64,000 nt of DNA from Nothopassalora personata (taxonomy: Eukaryota; Ascomycota; Dothideomycetes; Mycosphaerellales; Mycosphaerellaceae): contig CM066296.1 in the NCBI GenBank assembly GCA_033816765.1, positions 1,054,001 to 1,118,000 on the forward strand, in the 5' to 3' direction. The position numbers and the translations under genes were made by a program. Positions 22,001 to 31,018 of the stretch are shown here, piece after piece; within the stretch, counting starts at the first letter, position 1, and each line of letters starts with the position of its first letter. A model generated the notes under the pieces. It was not told where the DNA came from. It ran no database searches and saw only the letters and a list, made by a program, of their open reading frames with translations.

Positions 22001-25000
22001 GCAGGAAGGGCATCGTAGGGATTGGCACTAGCTGGCCTCTCATCGATAGCCTTCCTTTTCTGCGAACTCACGATCTTCGCAGCAACGGCAGGCTTTAGCT
22101 TGGACATAGGCGTTGCGCCAAAGTCCTCCAGGTCACCACCGCCGGCCCTTGGCATAATGTTAGCATCGCGCTCGGCAAGCGGCTGCTTCTGGAAGACATC
22201 CGTGAGCTTGGACTGCTGAAATCGATCGTCCTTCGTTCTGATCCTGCGCGCGAGCCAATCGGGATGCGCGACTCGAGGCACTGGGTTGCTGACCTTCTGA
22301 AGTGCAGCCGGAATCGTGATCAGCTTCTGTATGACCGAGCTGAGTCGTTCCAGGTAGTAGTCCCAATCGATAATCGAGCGGGGGTCCATATCGCCAGGAT
22401 CTTCTCTCAGCCACTTTCGGAGATAGAAGCGCTTTACGGGCTCTTCGGCGGATAAGAGCGCGGTCGGAATGGCTCTTTCGGTGACGGGAGCGTTCTTTGG
22501 CCTGGAAGAGATAATGTACTTGCAGTTCAGTCCCTTGTCCTTGACCATTTGTTCACCCAAGAACTCCGCAAGACGCTTCGCGGTCGTGATGGCAGTCGAC
22601 TTCTGGGTACCGTACTCTTCGAGTGTTTTGGTCATGCTCTTGTTCTCGCAAATCAAATCGATCAGTTCCTCGTCAGCCAGTGTGCTGCCTTTGCTGTACA
22701 GAACATCCAGCCATTTGTTGGCGACCTTGGCGACGGACCCGTACGTATCGGCGAGAGTTGTGCCTTCCAAGAAGAACTTGAAGATCTGTTGCTGGAAGAT
22801 TTTGATCAGCTTCAGCTCTCCTCTTCGTTTGACCTCGAAACCCTTCAACTCTGCAAGCGATCCATCGTGGTTGAAAACAGCATATCGCTTCTTCAAATTC
22901 TTATCTTCCTCTTTGGAGGTTGGGAGAATCATGGCTTTGTATGGCCCGTCAACCTCGAAGAAGATCGTGTTGTCGCTATGAGTCTCGTATTTGAAGCTGG
23001 TGGGATCTGTCAGAGTCTGATATTGGTGATTGGTGAACTTGCCGTGAACCAGATGGTTCAGCATCACACAAGGGTACGATATGGTCATCTTCTTCCCGTT
23101 CTTGAGCTTGAAGTTGAAATTCTCGGGAAAGGTGGCAGGCAGAATGCACCAGATACCATCTGTGTCCAGCTCCAGCGGGCGTCCGATCCGCTCAACCAGC
23201 TGACGTGCCAACTGAATGATCCTGGCTCCTGTCAAGCAAGTCACACCAGCCATCTCCATAGAGTACCATCGAGACCCCTTTCGCATGACATATCCGTAGA
23301 ACGAGTTCAAGATGACTTTGTGGGCAAGTTGCAAAGAGTCGAATAGCACGATCATTTTTTTGGCTTCCTCGATCTCATGCTGTGCGGCGCCGGCTTTCTC
23401 CAGAGTAGAGGTCTTGCCCTTCCAGACCTTCTGCTTGCCCTTAAAGTCGTACCGACGATCACGGAAGTCCTTGACAGTGTCAACGTAGAACGGATTCTCA
23501 CGCTGGCAGATGATGGCCTCGCGCTCGATCGTCTTCGTGTCGTGAATCTTGTGGTAAATCTTTTTGCTGTAGTCTGTCAACCTCTTTCGGACCATGCCAG
23601 TCTGTTCGTCTAAGCTGAGATCCTGGAACGCCCTCGCGAGACCGTTGGGATGCTTCGGCGGGAACTTTTCGTTTTCCAAAGCATGTCGGATCATGTTGTA
23701 TTCATCTCGTTTCGCTGGTAGAAACTCTCCTCGCCAGGACCACGGCATGCGGCGATCGCAAGTCTTGCCAGGCCTATTGAAGTCGCATGCCGCACAGACG
23801 GATTCGTCAATCATACTGTCAGGTTGTAACCGATTTGTTGTCATAATGTTCGGGTACATGGACGCGACATCCAGATGGTAGATCAGCGGCTTCTCACTTC
23901 GATTGGGACGAGCCTTGATCTGCATCAGCCGGTCCACGATCTGTGCCTTCACCTCGTCATAGTTATCCACATCTTCCAGCTTCTTCTTCTCTTCGACCTC
24001 AATGCAGAACTTCAGGGCCGCGTCGAGGTCTCGAAGAAGCTCATCAATGGCTCCAGTGTCGATGGCGAAGTTGTTGGGGATGTCGCTCCTGAACACACCA
24101 GCTTCGATCGACTCGACGTGGCCGCCGACGTAGGTCTCTGAGTCCAGCAGGTGCCCTTCCCAGAACGACTCTCGTGCTTGGACGTGCTTGTTGGGAAGCA
24201 CAATCTCTTTCTGATATGCCTGCACCATGAGCAACATCTCGCACAGCGTGCCAGTACCTTTCCGTAGCACATCGTCTGGCCCCAAAGGAATGATGGTACA
24301 TAGCGAGAAGATGAACGGATGCACATACTTCATGTAGAGGTAGTATGTTGCCACGGCATCGGAAACGGAGTACTCGGCCAGCGTCTGGGGTCGTTCTTGC
24401 GCATATGGTGTCATCAGTTCTGGGTCCAATTCGTCTGGATCGTAGCCAAGTTTAGCCACAGTGACTGCCTTCAGACCACGACTACCTTGCGGCAGATAAG
24501 AATCTCGACTAACCCATGCGAAGGCGTCCATGTGTGCGCAGTGCGTCGATTGGTAGATGTCTTCGCTGTTCTTCCGGAACCCAATCTCCTGGTACATGTC
24601 AATTCCATGTATGCTTGCTCGTGCTTCCACGAAGGGCCAATCGAAAAAGTCTCCATTGTATGTCACCATGACAGTCGGTCTCGCTTCCTTGACCATACTG
24701 AAGAATCGTTCTATCACAGCTTCCTCATTGGGCTCGTTGAAGATCATGAAAGGTCCCTGGAATTCCGGCTTGGGTGTGTAGTCGAAGTCCTGGATATCCT
24801 CGGACACAATCTCCCGATTTGTGATGAGAAAACCCTGGCCGTCAATCATGTACGATATCATCATGATTTGATCAATCGCAGCGTCTGGGAACTTCAAGGG
24901 CAGTTTCGTTGTCTCAATATCGTATGCCATGACAACAGGATCTGCACGCGTTAGACGTTCCTCGAGGCACGTCATTTTGATATTGCCATGCTTTGCCTCC

Positions 25001-25782
25001 ACCGAATACCACTTTCCTATCCGGATGTCCAAGTCGATGGCGACTCGCACATGGTAGGGCACGTCATACTCTCGAATGTCGACGATGAAGTCGCTGGCGT
25101 CTGCGATGGTCGTCCGGCGGTTGTCCAGCATTTCGTGGTCGTCGAATAGATCGAATCCAGCATTGGCACTCGCAACTTCAGCATAAGTGTCCATGGCTGT
25201 TGTCTTCGACTTGTTCTTCTCTGCAAGGGGCGACAAGTCCCTCCTCACTGCCAGCAGGTCGTTCACACTGGCGAAAAGCAGCTTGAGGAACGTCCGCCGA
25301 TAGCCAAGCAAATGGTTCGGCATCTTCAGATCCTCTTTCTCGACACGTTCCACGCCTCTTACAAGGCCTTCGTAGCCTCGGCGAACCCATTCTTCCACCT
25401 CAGGCTCTTTGCCCTTCTTGACTGCAATCAAGAAGTATGGCTGGTATTCCACGCTCGCTTTAAACGACTCGCCCTCATCTCCAATAAAGTAGAAGTCCAC
25501 GGCTGCACGTCCTCCCGGTACTTTCGAGTCCTCAATGGCTGTACTGTGCATGTTACAGAGCCATCCTACGCGCTTCTTGCCCGCCTCGAATCGCTGGAAT
25601 CCCTGGCTCTCGTCGATCTTGTGGGCGAGTCGCGTGGCCTCGATTCGCTCTTGGTTCGATGTCGCCTCGGATGATCGCAGATCACTCGACTTGACTGCCT
25701 GCGGTCTTCGCGTTCTGTCGCTGAGTTGTCCAGCTTTATTCGCCCCGAAGCGCGATCGGCCTTCCTTCCTACGGACAGGCAT
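19084..25782 (-). CDS. pol2: DNA polymerase epsilon catalytic subunit A
   Basis: Leading-strand replicative polymerase, 2232 residues in one exon. The exonuclease motifs are intact: ExoI AYDIETTKLP near residue 285, ExoII TYNGDFFDWP near 377, ExoIII YSVSDAVATYYLYM near 474. Polymerase motif A (LDVASMYPNIM, about 640), motif B (NSFYGYVMRKGSRWYS, about 829) and motif C (LELDTDGIW, about 873) are all present. The inactive C-terminal polymerase half follows, and then two Cys clusters: CPDCC...CDNPGC (about 2106-2135) and CRKCG...CACAGEW (about 2165-2185), which bind the other epsilon subunits. Start MPVRRKEGRSRFG at 25782 is the first Met of the frame. Length matches fungal Pol2 proteins (about 2200). 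All catalytic carboxylates are kept, so proofreading and synthesis should both work. The lack of an intron over 6.7 kb is notable for this genome. Confidence 0.97.
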   Translation of the reverse strand: MPVRRKEGRSRFGANKAGQLSDRTRRPQAVKSSDLRSSEATSNQERIEATRLAHKIDESQGFQRFEAGKKRVGWLCNMHSTAIEDSKVPGGRAAVDFYFIGDEGESFKASVEYQPYFLIAVKKGKEPEVEEWVRRGYEGLVRGVERVEKEDLKMPNHLLGYRRTFLKLLFASVNDLLAVRRDLSPLAEKNKSKTTAMDTYAEVASANAGFDLFDDHEMLDNRRTTIADASDFIVDIREYDVPYHVRVAIDLDIRIGKWYSVEAKHGNIKMTCLEERLTRADPVVMAYDIETTKLPLKFPDAAIDQIMMISYMIDGQGFLITNREIVSEDIQDFDYTPKPEFQGPFMIFNEPNEEAVIERFFSMVKEARPTVMVTYNGDFFDWPFVEARASIHGIDMYQEIGFRKNSEDIYQSTHCAHMDAFAWVSRDSYLPQGSRGLKAVTVAKLGYDPDELDPELMTPYAQERPQTLAEYSVSDAVATYYLYMKYVHPFIFSLCTIIPLGPDDVLRKGTGTLCEMLLMVQAYQKEIVLPNKHVQARESFWEGHLLDSETYVGGHVESIEAGVFRSDIPNNFAIDTGAIDELLRDLDAALKFCIEVEEKKKLEDVDNYDEVKAQIVDRLMQIKARPNRSEKPLIYHLDVASMYPNIMTTNRLQPDSMIDESVCAACDFNRPGKTCDRRMPWSWRGEFLPAKRDEYNMIRHALENEKFPPKHPNGLARAFQDLSLDEQTGMVRKRLTDYSKKIYHKIHDTKTIEREAIICQRENPFYVDTVKDFRDRRYDFKGKQKVWKGKTSTLEKAGAAQHEIEEAKKMIVLFDSLQLAHKVILNSFYGYVMRKGSRWYSMEMAGVTCLTGARIIQLARQLVERIGRPLELDTDGIWCILPATFPENFNFKLKNGKKMTISYPCVMLNHLVHGKFTNHQYQTLTDPTSFKYETHSDNTIFFEVDGPYKAMILPTSKEEDKNLKKRYAVFNHDGSLAELKGFEVKRRGELKLIKIFQQQIFKFFLEGTTLADTYGSVAKVANKWLDVLYSKGSTLADEELIDLICENKSMTKTLEEYGTQKSTAITTAKRLAEFLGEQMVKDKGLNCKYIISSRPKNAPVTERAIPTALLSAEEPVKRFYLRKWLREDPGDMDPRSIIDWDYYLERLSSVIQKLITIPAALQKVSNPVPRVAHPDWLARRIRTKDDRFQQSKLTDVFQKQPLAERDANIMPRAGGGDLEDFGATPMSKLKPAVAAKIVSSQKRKAIDERPASANPYDALPAVMPPITEDYTGWLKYQKKKWKIQKAARARRRQLFGEKRQDAADAIGSFFRNQAELLYTTDWQILQLRETESPGEVRAFVLIDKKVHQLKVVVPRQVFLNLKEDDLPDVSVDGVSAEKITNHTLPNGHPSAHLFKLTMSEQVYVKEQEKLSILFNHSSVEGVYEKQVPLDVRAMLELGCVCTFDESQRGVLGKGLEQGFDLSALRTVAPKKPYMSAAPFSYLALYHISAGERHIYALFSSTKPEAKIVVLNRARSEQGMPNVDRIYEDLLKRKLEETGGQPWQNVVDYQDSLHFKSVQVTTQRKALQELGDAVKKVQKEESLPIMLVLQSHGAQMLVHELPILQTFPMLKLRSEESDKHLPPLGWQSFVAKRLVSHYLDLGSWVTHLLEFSRYGNVPLCNLEMDDPRFLIDIAYARRLQKEKVVLWWSQDARPDHAGHEKDDILGSMEVVDMPAVNNPGTYSSVCIDLSVKNLAINTILSVAVLNEAEGSDPLGISGAGAQEDAMDETTQTIQSENAFAAAGIGALREMVRSWWQDACNGGSSMADTLVQHLVRWVESPSSHLYDRNLHYYVQVMSRKAFQQLMSEFRRVGSHVVFANAGRLLLQTSKAEVGNAFAYSQYILKTISTKPAFHFLDLAITEYWDYLAWYDEFNYGGKGCTEVVEAENQQLKMIMHWQMATFLPPILQPEFNDWIVEYIELMHQRKRPNGSTSGTPRATQLPIHASIFHSEKEDQTTPGNVLSKHFSKPLQKKILQLLRRQRTESMIEELLPDWTFPTLPGSHLNLQNPVLELVKSIMQVLSLDKTITLEARLLRKELLHLFDIREFSSDGSFTNPSSTLSLKQLSCPDCCLPKDIDLCRDQDLVPADATQPTLVAKCDNPGCGAIFRPLQIEERLIADVQKMAVLWTTQDLKCRKCGRIRINEFMDHCACAGEWIGTVQKEGLVKQLRVLEGVAKFYGMRMLEGVVEGFRGSL

Positions 25783-26004
25783 TGTGGTTGACTATGGCCA
25801 GGTCGGCCGGTTCGTGTATGTCTATTGACGTGTCATGAAGTCGTTATATCGTCCAGCAAAGTGCACATACAATGCGGAAGGCGTCACAGAGTTCCGAAAG
25901 TGCAATGGGGACGCGAAGGACGCGACGCGTCTCGGACGCGACTCGAGTTTTGGCTGACTCAGCAAGGTTTTGTTTCCATATTCACTGTCAACGTCAACAT
26001 CGAA
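25783..26004. promoter_or_regulatory. Short divergent region upstream of pol2
   Basis: About 220 bp between pol2 and the broken gene on the plus strand. It contains several ACGCG elements (GGACGCGAAGGACGCGACGCG around 25,910-25,930). ACGCGT-like MCB sites drive S-phase genes in yeasts, so a replication-linked promoter for pol2 is plausible. This is an inference from motif and gene identity. Confidence 0.45.
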
Positions 26005-26640
26005 ATGGTACCTTTCATGCACATAATGGCGCCCAACGAGAAACCCCATAGCAAAAGCACAGTGCCAGCACCTGACAACGTACGGGTACAGCAAAACCGC
26101 CCATTGCTACAATTACCTGCTGAGCTTAGGAAAAACATCTATCGCATGGCGATACATAATGACGAAGTTTTCATATACCTCAATGTGTCTTATACCAGGC
26201 TGCCGGCACTGATGCACGTGTGTCGGCAACTCCGCCAAGAAACAGGGTTCATCTATCTACAGGAGAACGTCCAGAGATTCAACGTACACGATCTCAACGC
26301 AAAGCAGTACATACGCTGGTGCCAATGCTCCCCATAGCACAAGAGAGCAAACACTCTACTGCGCCTCGAGTATGTGGAAGCGATGTCTGAGATGCGCCAA
26401 CTATGAGCATTATGGCCAAACCTGCTCGACTGGCTACATCATTATCGTGCAGGCGACTGCTTTGGCGTTGGATGGTGTCGAGATGGTTATCATTCTCAGG
26501 TCACAACCACAGCTAGCGAGATATTCCATATGGTCGACAAGCTAGATCAAGATCATGGCTTGCATTGGCCTCAGATTGAAGCCGTGCTCGAGAACGTTCA
26601 AGGCGGACTTGCGGCTAGCACTATCAGGTGGAAGACATAA
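26005..26640 (+). pseudogene. Broken F-box-like (2EXR type) gene with two in-frame stops
   Basis: One reading frame runs from 26005 (or Met at 26017 or 26026) to a stop at 26638-26640, about 210 codons. Its start carries the fungal motif LLQLPAELRKNIYRMA and then LPALMHVCRQLRQET, typical of the 2EXR/F-box-like proteins that are numerous in filamentous fungi. The frame is cut by TAG at 26335-26337 and TGA at 26404-26406, yet the sequence stays coding-like after each stop (HKRANTLLRLEYVEAM, then WPNLLDWLHHYRAGD). Both stops could come from a single C-to-T change in CAG and CGA. Without the stops no frameshift is needed. An unannotated intron is a weaker alternative. Function of the intact family is largely unknown. 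Confidence 0.7.
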
Positions 26641-27015
26641 CGAGGGCTTGATCATTGTCGGCCGAACTTAACAGGATGACTCCTCGGCCAAAGCAGCTCA
26701 CTCGTATCGCTCGAGAACACTGAGTGGTGATCGTAGGAATGGATTGTGGATGGTGATCAGAAATCAGAGGCAGTTGCATGAGATTGGTATGCATTGTTCA
26801 AGCTGGTATTCCGCTCATCATAACTATAACGCTCAAACTCCAACACACTGACGCTTTCCGCAGCTCATCGCACTCAGCGTGCTCGGAGTATCTCATTCTG
26901 GTGGAGAGAAACAACAAAGCCACTCGCTCCTACCCAGCTGTACCGTTTGAAGAGCAGCAAAGGGCAACATTAGCGGCACTACTTCGCTGGTGGTCAGCCA
27001 CTTCACTCGCTTCCT
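26641..27015. other. Intergenic, no gene recognised
   Basis: About 375 bp; short frames only, no motif seen. Confidence 0.4.
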
Positions 27016-27510
27016 TCACACATGAAGGTCTGGCTCTCTCTTACCTTGCTGGATGGCACGCCATTCTCTCTCCCTCTGCTGGCTCTGCGCTCTTGCCCTC
27101 TTGAGTCTCATGTTAGCAGAGCTCCTGTGCCGTTCATCGAGATGAGCCGCACCTTCAGCGTGGCTAGCACTCTGCTCGCCGGACTTCTGATTGGTGCCAG
27201 CCGAGCCTTCCTTCTTGTCACTAAGCACGATATAGTCGCCGCTTTCTGTCCTCTCTGCGTTTGGATCTTCATGTGGCTTCTGGTTCTCCTGAGCGGCAAT
27301 GTGCTCGTGTGCTTGATTGACGCCTGGCATTCTGGATGATGTCTGTCGGATTTGTGTTTTCGATGAGTCTTGGTCTGGCTTTTGATGTCTCAAGTGTTCT
27401 TTAGCAACGACTGTTTTGATTTCGAGCGCTTGAAGCGCTTGCGTGATGTATGACTGAATTGTGATGCAGGCTGGCATCCGGCAAGCAGGAGCACCCATGA
27501 AGCACGACAT
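27016..27510 (-). CDS. Hypothetical hydrophilic protein
   Basis: Open frame of 164 codons starting MSCFMGAPACRMPACITIQS. It has a short Cys-containing N terminus (three Cys within 15 residues), a predicted helix (SYITQALQALEIKTV), and then a long Gln/Glu/Ser/Lys/Arg-rich disordered tail ending REPDLHV. No domain, signal peptide or membrane segment is recognised. Codon composition and absence of stops make it a plausible gene, but such a disordered tail can also arise by chance in GC-balanced DNA. It sits between two broken genes, which lowers confidence. Confidence 0.4.
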   Translation of the reverse strand: MSCFMGAPACRMPACITIQSYITQALQALEIKTVVAKEHLRHQKPDQDSSKTQIRQTSSRMPGVNQAHEHIAAQENQKPHEDPNAERTESGDYIVLSDKKEGSAGTNQKSGEQSASHAEGAAHLDERHRSSANMRLKRARAQSQQREREWRAIQQGKREPDLHV

Positions 27511-27744
27511 GTTCTCCTCACTTCACTTCACTCCTTCACCATGGACGTTTGGACAGTACTGCATTTCAAATATCGGACGGCGAGCGCGACGGTCTTGAAA
27601 GCGAAATAAATGAAACCTTCGCAAGATCATATGTCATATCTTAACAGGGCGACCGCTCTTGTTGATCATCAAATCTATCACCATGCTCAACAAAATGAGC
27701 CATGGTCCTCATAACGCTCTCAATTTCAAAGTTCCTACCCTCCT
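27511..27744. other. Intergenic, no gene recognised
   Basis: About 230 bp, no feature seen. Confidence 0.4.
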
Positions 27745-28452
27745 CTACACGTAGTGTTCAAGGCAGCTGAAACTTGATCGCATCAGAACAGAAAACTTCC
27801 CACGCCAGCGGTCCCCGACATCCCTGCCCGTGAGATCGATCAGAACCTCAACCTCATTCGAATTCGAGGACTCCTCTGCTGCATCGCGGATAAATTCAAG
27901 ATTGTCCTCCGGGTCATTTGATATCGTCAGTCTCAAAGCGTGCTGCGCACCGTGCTCCAAAGCTCGCGAGATACCCCGTCCAGCACCTCTGCCTGAAGTA
28001 TTAGAATCTTAGAGGACGAAAACAGCTGTACCCCTCAGATACGCCTTCGTCCAAGACTTGGCCAGGATAAGCTTCACTCCGCAGCCATCGGCTAGTATCA
28101 GTACATTCCTCGGATATTGACATGGACCAAGTCGTCACCTGGGAAGCGGCTGCCGCATAGGGTGTGAGGAGATCGCAAATGCCATAAGCCACGATAGCGC
28201 CTTGTTCGCTGGTTCTTACGGTAAGACGCCGTTTGGAACTTAGTGTGTCAAAGTCGGTGGGAGCGTGACGAGCTCGCCTTTTCTGTGGTGGCGAAGAGGA
28301 GACGTGAAGGAGAAGCGCCATTACTGAGTTTCCAGGGTGAAGAGATTGAAGGCTCGTGGCGACGGCTGCGATGTTCCCGGCGCCGGGGTAGCAGATCTTG
28401 GTGATGGGGTGATCTTTGATGGTGCGGAAGTAGAACCATTGTTGGAGCTCTA
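27745..28452 (-). pseudogene. Coding remnant of unknown family, frame interrupted
   Basis: On the minus strand the frame from about 28,452 to 28,001 is open and protein-like: WILELQQWFYFRTIKDHP at the start, GAIVAYGICDLLTPYAAAAS in the middle, and a final GYSCFRPLRF before a stop. A second open piece follows at 27960-27745 in another frame, with LRLTISNDPEDNLEF and EVLIDLTGRDVGDRW. The two pieces look like the C-terminal part of one protein broken by a shift or an unmodelled intron. Its first residues may belong to the end of the membrane-protein gene next door. The wording GAIVAYG followed by a beta-rich tail is faintly like Hsp70-type ATPases, but I do not claim that. Confidence 0.4.
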
Positions 28453-29393
28453 AGATCCACTAATGTTCGGTAAAGCAGGTCCAGTGTAATCGTACGACCG
28501 TCTGCGTGCAAGCATGCTAGCTCCCTGGAGCTCCACAATGACTTTTCTGATAGCCGAGCTTTTCAATGCTGGTGAAAGACGATTTGCCAGCCATCTCTGC
28601 TTATCATTTAGCTGTAAAAGCATGGCCATATCTCCACCTAGGCTGGTTCCGTAATTGTTGATTGGTGCGCACGGAACACCTTTGCGGCCAGTGTTGCACA
28701 TTTCTCCGTCGTCGAATCATGCCACCGTCCCAATATCTCCCGTGGAGGGTGAAGACTGGGAAAGAGGAGCCTTCGTCTTGTATTCCATGGAGAGTCGTTT
28801 GAACGACCGGAGAGATCGTGTTGAACCATGAGTCTGCGACTGGGCCATTGTAGATGCTGTAAGACATCAACAACAGCAAGAATGTGCTCGAACTGACCCT
28901 GGTGAGTCCTTTCACGGGTGACCATTCATTTCTAGCAAATTCACTCAGCTCGTATTCGGATCCTCTACAGATATACTGCTGCATCCTGATCTGTAGTCAG
29001 CTCGACAGACGCGCTCTGGGGTCGAAGACTTGCGCTCCCAATCGCATACCGATGGGAGGAACCTTCGTTGTATCCAGTGTTGGAGTCCGCGACAAGAGGA
29101 TTGTTGCGCACGAAAGTTGCCTTCATGTCATAATCCCTGTTACACGATCCCAGGAAGATGGCTTGAAACGGCGTACTATTGTTCATCTGGTTCCCGACCA
29201 CTCCAGACTGCTGACGGTTGTCTAACCGGCAAAGCTACCACCAGAAATGCGTCCCCGTAAGCGTTACGTACAAAGCCAAAAACGCAATCAAGAAAGTAGC
29301 TTCTCTGTTCCTGAGAGTGAGGGTAGCACCGCGGACCTGTCCATCGATATAGTTGATCCAGAAGCCTTCGTAGACGGTCGCGTTGGTGGACAT
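28453..29393 (-). pseudogene. Broken multi-pass membrane protein gene of a fungal-specific family
   Basis: Segments match a widespread fungal family of large membrane proteins whose function is unknown. From the start at 29393 the frame reads MSTNATVYEGFWINY, then GATLTLRNREATFLIAFLAL, a first membrane helix, and then meets TAG at about 29,232 after HFWW. Further downstream (about 28,870-28,760) another frame gives a helix, SSSTFLLLLMSYSIYNG. A third frame at about 28,690-28,455 carries INNYGTSLGGDMAMLLQLND and ASMLARRRSYDYTGPALP, signature segments of the family. The pieces lie in the right order but in different frames, with at least one stop. Some shifts could be introns, but the first break is not a credible splice site, so I call it a pseudogene. 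Confidence 0.55.
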
Positions 29394-30303
29394 ATCGGAA
29401 GTCGTCGGCTGCGTAGGATTGATTGATATCCCAGTGGAACCAGAAGGCCACAGAACAAGGGAGAGATGTGTGAGCTACGTCCAAGCTTATTGCTTCTGTC
29501 AGACTTGTCCACAGCTGGGTGGCTTGGCTGTGCCCTTTTTGGGCGTTCATGATCGCCATTGTGTACAAGCAGCCACAAAGCACATTCTATGAATGCACGG
29601 CAATGAGTTCCTGTCAGCTGTCCGATGGCCGACAGTCGATGCATCTTGACTCTACGCGATCAAATGAGAAATCCCATAGGTGCCCATCCTCGGTGACATC
29701 TCGTGCTCGAGTGATGTAGCTAAGGGACTGTTCGCACTTGAGAGACTGTTCAGAATTGACGGCTGTAATGAAGAGGAAAGCGCGAGATCACGCGAGGCAA
29801 GAGCTAGGATGCAGTGCAAAAGCTTACAGCCTTCCAATATAATGCTTAGTCTGTCATGATTGGTCCGCACCTTCAAGGCGATCTCAGAATCGTTTGCCTC
29901 CATAGTCGTTTGCCTTGATGATGTGGTCATCGAAGCTTGCGAGCGCATTGTAGATTCCCGGACTCACCAACATTGAGCGCGAACAGTGCCTCCTTTAGTG
30001 CTGATCACGCATCGACCACTCAACAAGGCCCAGCCTAAAACTTGCACTGCATCAAGAGCTTCTCCTGCTTGTTTGTCAGAACGATGAGTTTCAAAGTGCC
30101 CGTCAAGCCCCAGTCCAAGCCTTCCATCTCTCTTGCCATCTATCACGCTGATGTCCCACCAGATCCGCCGAAACCCAGTCCGCCGCGCAAGGAATACATT
30201 GCACCTCATGTGCCACAATCTTACACATTAGCAACTCATTATGTTCTTCGTGCCGTTGACGATTAAGCACCACAAAGTACATCTTCGACACCGACTTCGG
30301 TGG
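29394..30303. other. Intergenic, mixed short frames
   Basis: No gene accepted. A plus-strand 60-codon frame at 30084-30266 (MSFKVPVKPQSKPSISLAIY) has protein-like, Pro-rich composition but no family. It lies near the 3' end of the broken minus-strand gene that follows. Upstream of 29,393 the promoter of the broken membrane-protein gene is expected. Confidence 0.35.
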
Positions 30304-30715
30304 TTACGGCATGCTCTGGTTGAACTCTACGACCTCTTTCATGGAGGCGCCTATGCCTGGCGAGCGGCAGTGCTCGTCGATAGGCTGGTGGGTCCCGTCG
30401 ATCCACATGCCAGTGAAGTCTGGGAGGTAGTCCGGGTCATCTGCAAGCCAGAGATGCCAGTCGCCAGCGTCTTCGTAGTTCCGCCGGAGGACTTCGTTGA
30501 TTGTCTGCGTCGAGGCTTGTGAGTTGAGACTGGATTGAGGGCGCTCCAGTGCTTACATCGATTGTGACTTCCTCTGGGATGAAGCAAGCGAAAATGTCGC
30601 TATCTGCGTCGTTTTCGGACCAGGTACTTCTTCCTGGATTCTCTCTCAACAGTTGCCATCATGTTGGCTGCTGTTGCCAAGTCGAATGATTTGCGGTGGT
30701 GGAAAGGTCGCCCAT
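30304..30715 (-). pseudogene. Broken hypothetical gene with one stop and one frame change
   Basis: From ATG at 30715 the minus strand reads MGDLSTTANHSTWQQQPT and hits TGA at 30661-30659. The same frame then continues coding-like (ENDADSDIFACFIPEEVTID). At about 30,556-30,515 the good frame moves by one base and reads INEVLRRNYEDAGDWHLWLA, then FTGMWIDGTHQPIDEHC, ending at a stop at 30306-30304. A GTAAGC...CAAG pair in the shift zone would make a 41-nt intron, but the phases do not fit. The protein, about 135 residues, is not recognised; it is acidic and soluble with several Trp. The TGA could derive from CGA by one C-to-T change. Confidence 0.55.
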
Positions 30716-31018
30716 GATGCGATTATGCCGTGCTGGAATAATGGGTAGCTCTGGAATGGGACGTTTATAACGGGGACTTTTTGCGGCACAGTTCGAACTG
30801 TATAATTAGCCCTGCAGCGACTGCCTGCTAGGCCTGAGAAGGTGCTTGTTGCGTAGCCGCGCGCTTCGATCGACCCACGCCTGAGAATGCAGGCTGTGCC
30901 ACATGTCGCTTCGATCAGCCTGATGAAGGGGCATTCTATTAGCTGGCTCGGCTGTAAGACTCATGTGTCGATGTGCCAAAGGAGGCCGGATATCACATCT
31001 GTCCAGTACACTTCTATT

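Noticed and set aside
30241..30522. 93-codon plus-strand frame
   Set aside because: It is the shadow of the broken minus-strand gene at 30304-30715, whose peptide is far more protein-like.
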